Assembly (NCBI GenBank): GCA_016928235.1 | Contig: JAFGLD010000282.1 | Coordinates: 1 to 38,976 of the forward strand | Source of the DNA: Anaerolineae bacterium | GTDB taxonomy: Bacteria; Chloroflexota; Anaerolineae; Aggregatilineales; UBA3940 | DNA length: 38,976 bases | Reading direction: 5' to 3' | Shown here: positions 17,199 through 25,207 of the stretch, piece by piece | Position numbering within the stretch: the stretch's first letter is position 1 | Layout: each line of letters begins with the position of its first letter | Notes under the pieces: generated by a model | Told to the model about the DNA's origin: nothing | The model's input: only the letters and a program-made list of their open reading frames with translations | Database searches by the model: none | Position numbers and translations under genes: made by a program

Positions 17199-18059
17199 TC
17201 AGCCTGACTTACCATTCGGCCCACCGAAGGCCGCCGGGTAAGAGCCGAGCATCTTGACCGTCGAGGCTTGACGCAGCAGATCGACCAATGCGGCTTCGGC
17301 GCCCGGATCGCGCCAATGGCCCTCGAAGTCCAGGTAGAACCAGTACTGCCAGGGACGTCCCCGCATCGGCCGTGACTCGATCTTGGTCAGGTTGATGTTG
17401 CGCAGCGCAAAAGCGCCCAGACAATCGTATAATGCGCGTGGGCGGTGTCGAAGGGCGAACACCAACGAGGTCTTGCTGGGGTCGCGTCGCTGGGCGTCGT
17501 CCATGCCGATGGCGAAGAAGCGTGTGAAGTTGCTGCCGGGGATGTCTTCCACATTGTTGAGTAATACTTCCAGTCCATAAAGCCTGGCCGCTGTCTCGCT
17601 GGCGATGACGGCGGTGTGTGGCTCAGGGTTCTGGGCGAGATCACGCGCTGCGCCCGCCGTGTCGTAGGAGGCTAGCGGCTCCCACCCATGTTGGTGGATA
17701 AACTCAGCACACTGGCCGAGCGGCTGGGGGTGCGATTTGACCCGCCGGATATCTTCCAGAGTCGTGCCCGGAGGCGCCATCAGGTGACACCTGACCGGCA
17801 GCAGGTGCTCGGCTTGCACACGGAAGTCGTGCTCGATGAGCAGCTCGTAGGCCTGCGCTACGGTGCCCGTCAGAGCATTCTCGACCGGCAGCATTCCGTG
17901 GGTTGCCTTGTTGTTCCGGATAGCTTGAAAGATGGCGGCAAAAGACTCGCAAGGCAGCGTGACCGTGTCATCGCCGAAATGCCGGTGGATGGCCTCCTCT
18001 GAATAGGCGCCATGCTCGCCTTGAAAAGCTACGATTCGATCACCGGTTTCGTTTGTCAT
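17199..18059 (-). CDS. pheA: Prephenate dehydratase (monofunctional)
   Basis: Converts prephenate to phenylpyruvate in phenylalanine synthesis; cytoplasmic. 286 aa is typical for a dehydratase plus ACT domain without chorismate mutase. [12 protein letters not shown] near 13 and the substrate motif NFTRFFAIG near 176 mark the catalytic domain. The ACT domain from about 195 contains the Phe-binding ESRP motif, so feedback inhibition by Phe is expected. The ATG overlaps the aroQ stop as ATGA, indicating translational coupling. It is the last gene of the aro operon. Chorismate mutase activity must come from elsewhere. Confidence 0.96.
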   Translation of the reverse strand: MTNETGDRIVAFQGEHGAYSEEAIHRHFGDDTVTLPCESFAAIFQAIRNNKATHGMLPVENALTGTVAQAYELLIEHDFRVQAEHLLPVRCHLMAPPGTTLEDIRRVKSHPQPLGQCAEFIHQHGWEPLASYDTAGAARDLAQNPEPHTAVIASETAARLYGLEVLLNNVEDIPGSNFTRFFAIGMDDAQRRDPSKTSLVFALRHRPRALYDCLGAFALRNINLTKIESRPMRGRPWQYWFYLDFEGHWRDPGAEAALVDLLRQASTVKMLGSYPAAFGGPNGKSG

Positions 18060-18496
18060 TCTTTATCTCTTTCTAACAGTGTTTCCAGCGCCAGTCGATA
18101 CCCCAGCCACCCCAGACCGCTGATCTGGCCGAGACAGACCGGCGCGATCAGCGAGGTGTGGCGGAACGGCTCGCGGGCGTGGATGTTTGACAGGTGGACT
18201 TCAATGGCCGGCAGCCCGATGGCGCTGATGGCATCCCGCAGCGCGATGCTGGTGTGGGTGTAGCCGCCCGGGTTGATGACCACACCGGCAGCCCAGCCGC
18301 GTGCCTCGTGCAGCGCATCGATCAGTGCGCCCTCGTGATTGCTCTGGATGACACGCAGCGATGCGCCATGCGTCGCTGCATACTCTTCCAGCCGTCTGTT
18401 GATATCATTGAGAGTCAGGCTGCCGTAAACCCCCGGCTCGCGCGTCCCCAACAGGTTCAGGTTTGGCCCGTGAAGGATCAGTATGTTGATAAACAT
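18056..18496 (-). CDS. aroQ: Type II 3-dehydroquinate dehydratase
   Basis: Dehydrates 3-dehydroquinate to 3-dehydroshikimate, step 3 of the shikimate pathway. 146 aa matches the type II (dodecameric) family. [17 protein letters not shown] (9-25) holds the flexible-lid Arg and the catalytic Tyr. [10 protein letters not shown] (near 74-83) and [15 protein letters not shown] (near 98-112) hold the substrate-binding residues and catalytic His. GGGGGA precedes the ATG by 7 nt. It overlaps pheA by 4 nt. Upstream it is separated from aroB by a repeat-bounded insert. Confidence 0.97.
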   Translation of the reverse strand: MFINILILHGPNLNLLGTREPGVYGSLTLNDINRRLEEYAATHGASLRVIQSNHEGALIDALHEARGWAAGVVINPGGYTHTSIALRDAISAIGLPAIEVHLSNIHAREPFRHTSLIAPVCLGQISGLGWLGYRLALETLLERDKE

Positions 18497-18514
18497 GTGT
18501 TATTCCCCCAGTCT

Positions 18515-18545
18515 ATTGACGATTGCTGATTGACGATTGACGATT
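18515..18545. repeat. Heptamer array (ATTGACG)n
   Basis: Period-7 units ATTGACG, ATTGCTG, ATTGACG, ATTGACG, ATTGAAA. It lies just upstream of aroQ. A complementary array sits at 18711-18738, so the two form inverted ends of an insert of about 220 bp. Confidence 0.8.
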
Positions 18546-18710
18546 GAAAAAAACTTCACCATTAGTCATTTCTTCCCTGTTGTTCAATCTTACGAGAGAG
18601 CATCATGATATTCGCGTTGATGGTAAGGCCTGCATCAACTTGATAATCCGCAATGCAAAAGCCCTTGTACGGATACACAATTCGGCGGAGTCCATGAGGT
18701 TTCTTTTGTG

Positions 18711-18738
18711 CAATCGTCAATCGTCAATCGTCAATCGA
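18711..18738. repeat. Heptamer array (CAATCGT)n overlapping the aroB 3' end
   Basis: CAATCGT three times, then CAATCGA. It is the reverse complement of the ATTGACG array at 18515. The aroB stop codon (18717-18719) and its last residues (LTIDD) are encoded inside this repeat, so repeat expansion has defined the C-terminus of AroB. Confidence 0.8.
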
Positions 18739-19775
18739 TCAATAACACTGATGACCTCATCCCGCGTCACATCTTTAACGATGATCGGCTTGCCGATCCC
18801 TTCGAGCAGGATGAAGCGCGCCGCGCCATCGTGCCACTTTTTGTCGTGCTGCATGGCGTCCCACAGGTCGGCGGGATCGAGCCCTGGACAGCGCGTTGGC
18901 AGCTTCGACGCTTCTGCCACCCGCTCGATCATCCCCGGCAGCTCCGGGCTGCACAGCCCATGTAAATCGGAGAGCCGCGCCGCCGCCACTATACCCACCG
19001 CCACCGCCTGGCCGTGCTTCCACTCGTAGCTGCTGACCTTCTCGATGGCGTGGCCGAAGGTGTGCCCCAGGTTCAGGAAGGCGCGCGGGCCGTGCTCCAA
19101 TCGATCTTCCCCGACAATATCAACCTTCACCGTTGCCGCTCGCCCGATGACCTCTTCGGCGGGCTCGATGCCGCGTGCCAACAGGTGATCGAGCAGGGGG
19201 GGATCGCCGATGATCGCATTCTTGAGCGCCTCGGCCAGCCCGCAGCGCAATTCGACGTCGGGCAGAGTCGTGAGTGTGCTGGTATCGGCAAAAACAGCCA
19301 GCGGATCTTTGAAGGCGCCGACCAGGTTCTTGCCCTGCGGCAGATCGACGCCGACCTTGCCGCCGATGCTCGAATCGACCATGGCCAGCAGGCTGGTCGG
19401 GGCCTGGACGAGCGCAACGCCGCGCATGAAGGTCGCTGCGGCAAACCCGGCCATATCGCCGATCACCCCGCCGCCCAACGCGACGATCAGCGTGCTGCGG
19501 TCCGCGCTCGCTTCGAGCAGGCGGGTGTAGATTGTCTCTACTGTCGCCAGTGTCTTGAATTCTTCGCCGTCCGGCAGGACGATCAGGTGGCCGCCAGGCA
19601 GCCGCCCGGCCAGCGCATCGCCATACAGCGGTGCGAGCGTGGTGTTGGTGACGACCACCGTGCGCGTAAAGCCTCGCTCGATGACGAACTGCGGCAGCTC
19701 CTTGTTCAGCGCGCCGGGCTGAATCACCATCGGGTAGGCGCCATCGGCGCCCTGAACGGTTAACGTGTTTGCCAT
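18717..19775 (-). CDS. aroB: 3-dehydroquinate synthase
   Basis: Cyclises DAHP to 3-dehydroquinate using NAD and a divalent metal; step 2 of the shikimate pathway. 352 aa from ATG 19775, chosen because MANTLTVQGADGAYP is the expected N-terminus and GGAGG lies about 11 nt upstream; the reading frame extends further upstream only as a shadow of aroK. GGGVIGDMAGFAAATFMRG and VDSSIGGKVGVDLPQGKNLVGAF are hallmark NAD and substrate motifs. AEALKNAII, LNLGHTFGHAIE and HGQAVAVGI supply the metal ligands Glu, His and His. It overlaps aroK by 16 nt. The C-terminus runs into a heptamer repeat. Confidence 0.96.
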   Translation of the reverse strand: MANTLTVQGADGAYPMVIQPGALNKELPQFVIERGFTRTVVVTNTTLAPLYGDALAGRLPGGHLIVLPDGEEFKTLATVETIYTRLLEASADRSTLIVALGGGVIGDMAGFAAATFMRGVALVQAPTSLLAMVDSSIGGKVGVDLPQGKNLVGAFKDPLAVFADTSTLTTLPDVELRCGLAEALKNAIIGDPPLLDHLLARGIEPAEEVIGRAATVKVDIVGEDRLEHGPRAFLNLGHTFGHAIEKVSSYEWKHGQAVAVGIVAAARLSDLHGLCSPELPGMIERVAEASKLPTRCPGLDPADLWDAMQHDKKWHDGAARFILLEGIGKPIIVKDVTRDEVISVIDRLTIDD

Positions 19776-20251
19776 AAACGAATGACCTCCTCGACGGTTT
19801 GTTGTGGACTGAGATGGGTGGTGTCGATGCAATGTGGTAGGCCGGCATAGTGGTCGGCGCGGGAGGCCAGTAACGCCGCCACCCGGTCGGCGACGAAAAG
19901 CGGGCGCAAGGGATCGTTTCCTACACGCCGGACGATCTCGTCCAGATTGCAGGTCAGGCAGATCACCAGGTTGCGGGCGATGAAGTCCTCGCGTACCTGC
20001 GGGTTGAGCAGTGCTCCGCCGCCCAGGGCGATCACCTGACCGCTGCCGCTGCCGATTTCCAGACATACATCGGCCTCCATCTGTCGAAATGCCCGCTCGC
20101 CATCCGTGGCGAATATCTCGGCGATCGGCCGCCCAGCGCGCTCCACGATCACCGCGTCGGTATCGACGAAAGCCAGCCCTAGCCGCTCCGCACTCAGCCT
20201 CCCCACCGTGGTCTTGCCCGTCCCCATGAAACCCGCCAGGGCGATATTTGA
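19760..20251 (-). CDS. aroK: Shikimate kinase
   Basis: Phosphorylates shikimate at O3 with ATP. 163 aa from ATG 20251 (MSNIALAGFMGTGKTT), the start that fits the family. An in-frame ATG at 20275 would give 171 aa, its extra residues encoded by a heptamer repeat. Walker A GFMGTGKTT sits at 8-16. DTD near 31, the ER...FRQME arginine, GGGALL near 76-81 and RPLF in the lid match shikimate- and ATP-binding residues. No good Shine-Dalgarno precedes either start because the repeat occupies that position. The 3' end overlaps aroB by 16 nt. Confidence 0.94.
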   Translation of the reverse strand, partial: SNIALAGFMGTGKTTVGRLSAERLGLAFVDTDAVIVERAGRPIAEIFATDGERAFRQMEADVCLEIGSGSGQVIALGGGALLNPQVREDFIARNLVICLTCNLDEIVRRVGNDPLRPLFVADRVAALLASRADHYAGLPHCIDTTHLSPQQTVEEVIRLWQTR

Positions 20252-20276
20252 CATTTGATATTTGATATCTGACATC
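20246..20276. repeat. Heptamer array (ATTTGAN)n straddling the aroK start
   Basis: Units ATTTGAC, ATTTGAT, ATTTGAT, ATCTGAC, ATC with exact period 7. On the minus strand it reads ATG(TCANATN)n and supplies two in-frame ATGs for aroK. The same unit is found at the aroA start (26508-26547). Confidence 0.85.
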
Positions 20277-20436
20277 TTTAGCTTATAGCTCTTGGTTGAT
20301 GAGTCTTGGTTCTCGACGTGTGACATGTAGCCATACTATGATGCCATATAGTAACCGATAAGGCTTATTATCACTTGCTACGCTTGAGCATCTCAACTCT
20401 CATGCTCATTTATCACCCCTGGGTACTCACAACTCT

Positions 20437-21612
20437 CTATTTGTACCCAAACTGCCAGGGCTCATTGTCCATGGGTAGATCGCTCAGGCGGCTCTGGCGG
20501 AGAGCGGCTAAACGTGGGCGGATCTCGTCCAGGCTGTTGCCGCCTAACTTGCGCAGCATCTCATCGGCCAGCACCAGGGCGATCACCGCCTCGATCACTG
20601 CGACAGCGCGCGGTGTCGCGCAGAAGTCGCTGCGCTCGTAGACGGTCTGCGATGCCTGTCCGGAAGCCAGATCGACCGAAGTGATGGGAGTCAACGTGGT
20701 GCTGATCGGCTTCATGGCAGCGCGGACAACCAACGGCTCGCCGGTGGTCATGCCGCCTTCCAGGCCACCCGCCCGGTTCGACGCACGGGTCAGCCGCCCG
20801 TCCTCATCCAGCATGATCGGGTCGTGAACCTGGGTGCCGGGCCAGCGGGTGTTGGCAAAGGCCGGGCCGATCTCGACGCCCTTGATGCTGGGCACGCTGC
20901 ACACCGCGCCGGCCAGCCGCCCGGTCAGGCGGCGGTCGTAGTGGACGTGCGAACCCAGCCCGGGCGGCAGCCCCAATGCCACCACCTCGATCACCCCACC
21001 CAGCGTGTCTTTGTCGATCTTGGCCTGCCGGATAACCTCGCGCATCCGTTCCGCAGCTTCCGGATCGGGGCAGCGGACATCTGAGGCTTCGGCGGCGGCA
21101 AAGCGGGCCGGGTAGTCGGACGGCTCGACGAATGTTGCCACCTGCCCGCCGATCTCGGTCACGTATCCGCCAATGGTGATCCCAAGCTCATCGAGCAGCC
21201 GCTTGCCGACTGCGCCGACGGCCACCCGCATCGCCGTCTCTCTGGCGCTGGCCCGTTCGAGTGCCAGCCGCAGATCTCGGTAGCCGTACTTGATGGCGCC
21301 GGCCAGATCGGCGTGGCCGGGACGCGGCACGGTCATCGGCGCGATGTCCCTGGTGGCCCAGTTCTTCCAGTCGTGGTTCTCGACGATCAAGCCAATCGGC
21401 CCGCCGGTCGTGATGCCATTCATCACGCCACCGGTGATGCGCCCATGGTCTTTCTCGATCTGCATCCGCCCGCCGCTGCCATAGCCTTCCTGACGCCGGG
21501 CCAACTCTTTGTCGATGTCGCTCGATGAGATCGGCAGCCCGGCCGGCATCCCTTCCAGGATACCGGAGAGTAGGGGGCCGTGGCTCTCGCCGGCGGTAAG
21601 AAATCTCAGCAT
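20437..21612 (-). CDS. aroC: Chorismate synthase
   Basis: Trans-eliminates phosphate from EPSP to give chorismate using reduced FMN; last step of the shared pathway. 391 aa, normal length. GESHGPLLSGILEGMPAG (8-25), RQEGYGSGGRMQIEKD, GVMNGITTGGPIG, ERASARETAMRVAVGAVGK and RSDFCATPRAVAVIEAV are the family signature regions, with the catalytic His in GESHG. GGAGGAGC lies 7-8 nt before the ATG. It is 185 nt upstream of the chosen aroK start and 42 nt after the hydrolase stop, in the same orientation. Confidence 0.97.
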   Translation of the reverse strand: MLRFLTAGESHGPLLSGILEGMPAGLPISSSDIDKELARRQEGYGSGGRMQIEKDHGRITGGVMNGITTGGPIGLIVENHDWKNWATRDIAPMTVPRPGHADLAGAIKYGYRDLRLALERASARETAMRVAVGAVGKRLLDELGITIGGYVTEIGGQVATFVEPSDYPARFAAAEASDVRCPDPEAAERMREVIRQAKIDKDTLGGVIEVVALGLPPGLGSHVHYDRRLTGRLAGAVCSVPSIKGVEIGPAFANTRWPGTQVHDPIMLDEDGRLTRASNRAGGLEGGMTTGEPLVVRAAMKPISTTLTPITSVDLASGQASQTVYERSDFCATPRAVAVIEAVIALVLADEMLRKLGGNSLDEIRPRLAALRQSRLSDLPMDNEPWQFGYK

Positions 21613-21654
21613 CGAAGCTCCTCCAACTGGGTGATTGTTTGTTGTCTGTATGTC

Positions 21655-22533
21655 TCAGCCGGCGGCAAGATTTGCCAGAAATTCATCCAGCACCTTGAGA
21701 AATTTTGCGGGCTGGTCGACATGGATACTGTGCCCCGCGCCGGGAAAAGTGACCACCTGTACATCGCGGGCATTTGCCAGAAAGAAATCGATATCCTCTT
21801 TTGGTAATAGTGTGCTCAGCTCCGGATCAGCCTGCATCAGGAGGACCGGACAGGTAATTCCTTGCGCGTGAGCCTCAAAGTCCACTCCCTTGATTGTTTC
21901 GCGCCGGTCGCCGGTTGTGATCGCTAAGACGAAGTCAGGATCCAGCCAGGATAGATTCTGCGCCCATGGCCGGAGCGTTTCGACGGGGATAGACGGATTC
22001 TTCTTTTCAAGCTCGACGATAATCTGGTCGATTGTGCTCGCTGATCGGCAGACTTTGTGAACCCAATCAAAGTAATCTGTCGTATGATTGCCGTCATCCG
22101 GTCGACGCAGCAGCAGCGGTGGATCTTCGAGCACCAACGCGCGCAGGCGGTCTTTCCCCGGCATGCCTGTGAGCATGGCCGTCAATGCGCCGTAGGAGTG
22201 CCCTATCAGCACTGCTGGCTGCAGGACACGCTCGCGCAGGAATGCCAGGGTATCCTGCGCATTGTGGCTGATATGATACCCCTCCAGGTCACCGGGACGC
22301 CCGGATTGGCCGTGGCCGCGCAAGTCGAGCGCGAAGACGTGCCAGTGAGCGGCCAGGTGGGATAAAAGGGGAAGCCACTCCATGGAACTACCGGTGGCCC
22401 CGTGCAACAGCACCAGTGGTGGCCCGGCCTGTGGCCCTTCGATCACATGCAAAGGCACTTCCCCTGTTTCAAAAAAACTCTCTGTATACCCGTCTGGCAG
22501 ACTCATGCCATCGATCCTTTCTTGGTTGGTCAC
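21655..22533 (-). CDS. Alpha/beta hydrolase
   Basis: 292 aa alpha/beta-hydrolase fold protein. The oxyanion-region motif LLHGATGSSMEW is near 42. The nucleophile Ser is in GHSYG near 113, the acid is probably Asp in LLMQADPE near 234 and the His is in GAGHSIH near 268. The substrate cannot be told from sequence. The GTG start at 22533 overlaps the tyrS stop as GTGA; ATG 22506, preceded by AAAGGA, is the alternative. It lies inside the aro operon between tyrS and aroC, so it is co-transcribed, but a role in aromatic metabolism is only a guess. Confidence 0.85.
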   Translation of the reverse strand: MTNQERIDGMSLPDGYTESFFETGEVPLHVIEGPQAGPPLVLLHGATGSSMEWLPLLSHLAAHWHVFALDLRGHGQSGRPGDLEGYHISHNAQDTLAFLRERVLQPAVLIGHSYGALTAMLTGMPGKDRLRALVLEDPPLLLRRPDDGNHTTDYFDWVHKVCRSASTIDQIIVELEKKNPSIPVETLRPWAQNLSWLDPDFVLAITTGDRRETIKGVDFEAHAQGITCPVLLMQADPELSTLLPKEDIDFFLANARDVQVVTFPGAGHSIHVDQPAKFLKVLDEFLANLAAG

Positions 22534-23819
22534 TTAAGACTCACGAGATGATACTGCTTCTTGCCTTTGCGCAGCACGAGTACCTGGCCATCGATGGCAT
22601 CTGCGGCGGTAACCACCTGGCTCATGTTCTCGACCCGTTGGCCATTCAAGTACAACCCGCCATTCTCGATCAGGTTGCGGGCCTGTTTCTTCGATTGCTC
22701 CAGGCCGCTCAGCACCACCAGATCGACGATGCTCATGCCGTCACCGCTCAAACTACCATCGGGTATGGTGCTTGATGGCACTTCTGAGAAAATGTCGAGC
22801 AGGTCATCGGCGCCCATGCCCTGCATATCGCCCTCGCCGAACAGCACGCCAGTCGCTGCCTTGGCTGCGGCCAACCCATCATCGCCATGCACCATCCGTG
22901 TGACCTCTTCGGCCAGCCGCGTTTGGGCGGCGCGCCGGTGCGGCTCGGTCTCGACCAACTGCTCCAGCTCGGCGATCTCCTCGCGCGACAGCAGCGTGAA
23001 GAACTTGAGGTACTTGATGGCATCCTTGTCGTCGGTGTTGATCCAGTATTGGTAGAAGCGGAACGGCGACGTGCGTTTGGGGTCGAGCCACACGGCTCCG
23101 GCCTCCGTCTTGCCAAATTTGACGCCGGTCGACGTGGTAACCAGTGGCACCGTGAGGCCATGCGCTTTCGCGCCGGTCCGCCTGCGCACCAGGTCGATCC
23201 CGGCGGTGATGTTGCCCCACTGATCGCTGCCGCCCATCTGGAAGGTGCAGCCGTGCTCGATGTTCAGATGCCAGAAATCGTGGGCCTGGAGCAGCATGTA
23301 GCTGAACTCGGTGAACGAGATGCCCTCTTCACCCTCCAACCGCACCTTAACCGAATCCTTCGCCATCATGGCGTTGACGGTGAAGTGCTTGCCGGTATCG
23401 CGCAGGAACTCGATCAGGTTGAGCTTGCATAGCCAATCGGCGTTGTTGAGCAACTTAGCCGGGTTGGAGATCCCCTCGAAGGCCAGGAAGTGAGCCAACT
23501 GCTGCTTGATGCCCTCCAGGTTGTGCGCCAGTGATTCCTCGGAGAGCAGCTGGCGCTCCCTGGCCTTGAAGCTGGGATCGCCGATCATGCCCGTGCCGCC
23601 GCCCGCCAGCGCGATGGGCGTGTGGCCGTAGCGCTGGAGGTGTACCAGCACCATGATCGGCAGCAGCGACCCAATGTGCAGGCTGTCGGCCGTCGGGTCG
23701 AAGCCGATGTAGGCTGTGATCTTCTCTTTGCCCAGCACTTCCTCGGCGCCCTCGGAGATATCGTGGAGCATTCCCCGCCAGCGCAACTCGTCGACGATAT
23801 TTGCGTTTGGTATGTTCAT
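22530..23819 (-). CDS. tyrS: Tyrosyl-tRNA synthetase
   Basis: Charges tRNA-Tyr in the cytoplasm. 429 aa, usual length for bacterial TyrRS with a C-terminal S4 domain. The class I motifs are HIGS near 48 (HIGH) and KFGKT near 234 (KMSKS). YIGFDPTADSLH, GGSDQWGNI and QAHDFWHL are tyrosine- and tRNA-pocket segments. The S4 RNA-binding domain is near 360-425 (SKKQARNLIENGGLYLNG). Its place inside the aro operon links Tyr charging with Tyr precursor supply. No T-box element was seen upstream. Confidence 0.97.
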   Translation of the reverse strand: MNIPNANIVDELRWRGMLHDISEGAEEVLGKEKITAYIGFDPTADSLHIGSLLPIMVLVHLQRYGHTPIALAGGGTGMIGDPSFKARERQLLSEESLAHNLEGIKQQLAHFLAFEGISNPAKLLNNADWLCKLNLIEFLRDTGKHFTVNAMMAKDSVKVRLEGEEGISFTEFSYMLLQAHDFWHLNIEHGCTFQMGGSDQWGNITAGIDLVRRRTGAKAHGLTVPLVTTSTGVKFGKTEAGAVWLDPKRTSPFRFYQYWINTDDKDAIKYLKFFTLLSREEIAELEQLVETEPHRRAAQTRLAEEVTRMVHGDDGLAAAKAATGVLFGEGDMQGMGADDLLDIFSEVPSSTIPDGSLSGDGMSIVDLVVLSGLEQSKKQARNLIENGGLYLNGQRVENMSQVVTAADAIDGQVLVLRKGKKQYHLVSLK

Positions 23820-23860
23820 GACGTTTGAGACTTTATCCTTCCTTAATATATTGACAAGTA

Positions 23861-23888
23861 AAAAGGTGAAAGGTAAATGGGTAAATGC
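23861..23888. repeat. Degenerate heptamer tract (AAAGGTA/AAATGGG)
   Basis: GTAAAAAGGTGAAAGGTAAATGGG-type purine-rich period-7 to 8 tract between the four-helix-bundle gene and tyrS. It is the complement of the TTTTACC array at 24329-24395. Confidence 0.6.
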
Positions 23889-24293
23889 TCATGAAGTGCG
23901 TTTGCGTTGATTGATGACCATTTTCGAGAGCAGGCGAGTGATTTGCGTGAGCAGGGAAAGACGATGACTGACAACAGTCTCATCCAGTAAATGGCGGGCC
24001 TTATAATACCAGTCACGGCTCTCACGCGCTGAGCCCAACGCAAATTCATAAAACCGAGCACGATCTTTACCTGGACGACGTGAATAGCCTTCAGCCACAT
24101 TGGCGCCGATTGATCCCAGTGCCCGATATAGCTGGTCGGCAAGTGACCGTGTCCGCTGGTCTTTTGTCAGCCTTGTCACATCTACCCAGCTAATATCCGC
24201 TGCAAACAAAGCCAACTGATACGCTTTCACTTTCCAAAGTGTATCACCCGTAATGACATCCGGTACTGTTGCTTCCCACTCCTCATATGTCAT
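23889..24293 (-). CDS. Four-helix-bundle protein (23S rRNA intervening-sequence protein family)
   Basis: 134 aa. SLADQLYRALGSIGANVAEGYSR (near 50-72), GKDRARFYEFALGSARESRDWYYKARHLL and the preceding KAYQLALF segment match the IVP/S23 four-helix-bundle family (TIGR02436). The family was first found in intervening sequences of 23S rRNA and now occurs widely as standalone genes of unknown function, some next to reverse transcriptases in diversity-generating elements. No reverse transcriptase is here. GGGGAGGAAAG precedes the ATG. It lies inside the aro operon between aroE and tyrS, flanked on both sides by heptamer tracts, which suggests insertion. Confidence 0.88.
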   Translation of the reverse strand: MTYEEWEATVPDVITGDTLWKVKAYQLALFAADISWVDVTRLTKDQRTRSLADQLYRALGSIGANVAEGYSRRPGKDRARFYEFALGSARESRDWYYKARHLLDETVVSHRLSLLTQITRLLSKMVINQRKRTS

Positions 24294-24328
24294 CTTTCCT
24301 CCCCTTATCTTTCATGTTTCCAGCCCTT

Positions 24329-24395
24329 CACCTCTTACCTTTTACCCTTTACCTTTTACCTCTTACCTTTTACCCTTTATCTTTTTTACCCTTCC
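24329..24395. repeat. Heptamer array (TTTTACC/CTTTACC)n
   Basis: About nine period-7 units (TCTTACC, TTTTACC, CTTTACC and variants) forming a strand-asymmetric pyrimidine tract. It ends at or just inside the aroE 3' end (stop at 24386). Confidence 0.85.
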
Positions 24396-25207
24396 CCCAG
24401 TGCCCTCTTCCCCGCCTCCATCATCACCCCAATAGGCGCTTCGATGTCTGTCCATGCTTCAAATGCTAACGCGCCTTGCCGCACCAGCATCCCCAGACCG
24501 CTGACGATGGTTGGCACGCCCGCCGCTTGTGCTTGCAGCATCAGTCGAGTGACGGACGGGTTGTAGACCAGGTCGTACAGTGCCGTGCAGGATGGGAACG
24601 GCAGGTCCGCCGGCCAGGGCGACCGGTCGATGTGGGGCGACATGCCTACCGGCGAGCAGTTGACGATCAGGCCGACCGGGTCAGGCTTCAGATCGGTGTA
24701 CAGGATGGTATCGGGCCGCAGGTCAGGTGGGACGACATCCATGATATGGCTGATCAGTGTGATGGCAGAGGCTCCCATTTGCTTGAGGGCGTAAATGATG
24801 GCGCGCGCGGCTCCGCCTGTTCCCAGGATCAGACAGGGCTTGCCTGCCACGTCGATGTCATGGGCGCGCAGATCGCCAGTGAAGCCTTGCCAATCGGTGT
24901 TGGTTGCTATCAACCCGCCATCCGGTTCGACGATGACGGTGTTGGCCGCGCCGATCTGGGCCGCCGATGCTTCCATCTCGATGTTGGGCAGGTGCTCCAG
25001 GATGGTCTGCTTGTGCGGCACAGTAACATTGAAGCCGCGGTAGCCAGCACCGAGTAACCTGCCGACCTCCTCGCCCAATCGCTCCGGCGGTACGGGAAGA
25101 AGATCGTACGTCCAGTCCATACCCAGGACCGCGAAGGCAGCGTTATGCATGGCCGGTGAGATGCTGTGCCCCAACGGCCAGCCAAATAATCCAACACGCT
25201 CAGTCAT
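24386..25207 (-). CDS. aroE: Shikimate dehydrogenase
   Basis: NADPH-dependent reduction of 3-dehydroshikimate to shikimate. 273 aa from ATG 25207 (MTERVGLFGWPLGHSISPAMHN); the further upstream ATG would lie deeper in aroA. GGAG sits about 10 nt upstream, inside aroA. SISPAMHN binds shikimate. NVTVPHK (near 62-68) carries the catalytic Lys and NTDWQGF (near 103) the catalytic Asp. GTGGAARAI (near 126) is the NADP loop. It overlaps the aroA 3' end by 8 nt, so the two are translationally coupled. Confidence 0.96.
   Translation of the reverse strand: MTERVGLFGWPLGHSISPAMHNAAFAVLGMDWTYDLLPVPPERLGEEVGRLLGAGYRGFNVTVPHKQTILEHLPNIEMEASAAQIGAANTVIVEPDGGLIATNTDWQGFTGDLRAHDIDVAGKPCLILGTGGAARAIIYALKQMGASAITLISHIMDVVPPDLRPDTILYTDLKPDPVGLIVNCSPVGMSPHIDRSPWPADLPFPSCTALYDLVYNPSVTRLMLQAQAAGVPTIVSGLGMLVRQGALAFEAWTDIEAPIGVMMEAGKRALGEG

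Noticed and set aside
18544..19029. Plus-strand 161-aa frame starting in the aroB-aroQ gap
   Set aside because: It runs antisense through aroB and the heptamer array; no domain seen.
19014..19763. 249-aa plus-strand frame and similar long frames opposite aro genes
   Set aside because: These are antisense shadows of GC-rich coding sequence; the sense frames carry clear aroB, aroC, aroA and aroE motifs.
23889..24293. Accessory variability determinant of a diversity-generating retroelement
   Set aside because: The four-helix-bundle family can play that role, but no reverse transcriptase, template repeat or variable target gene is present.
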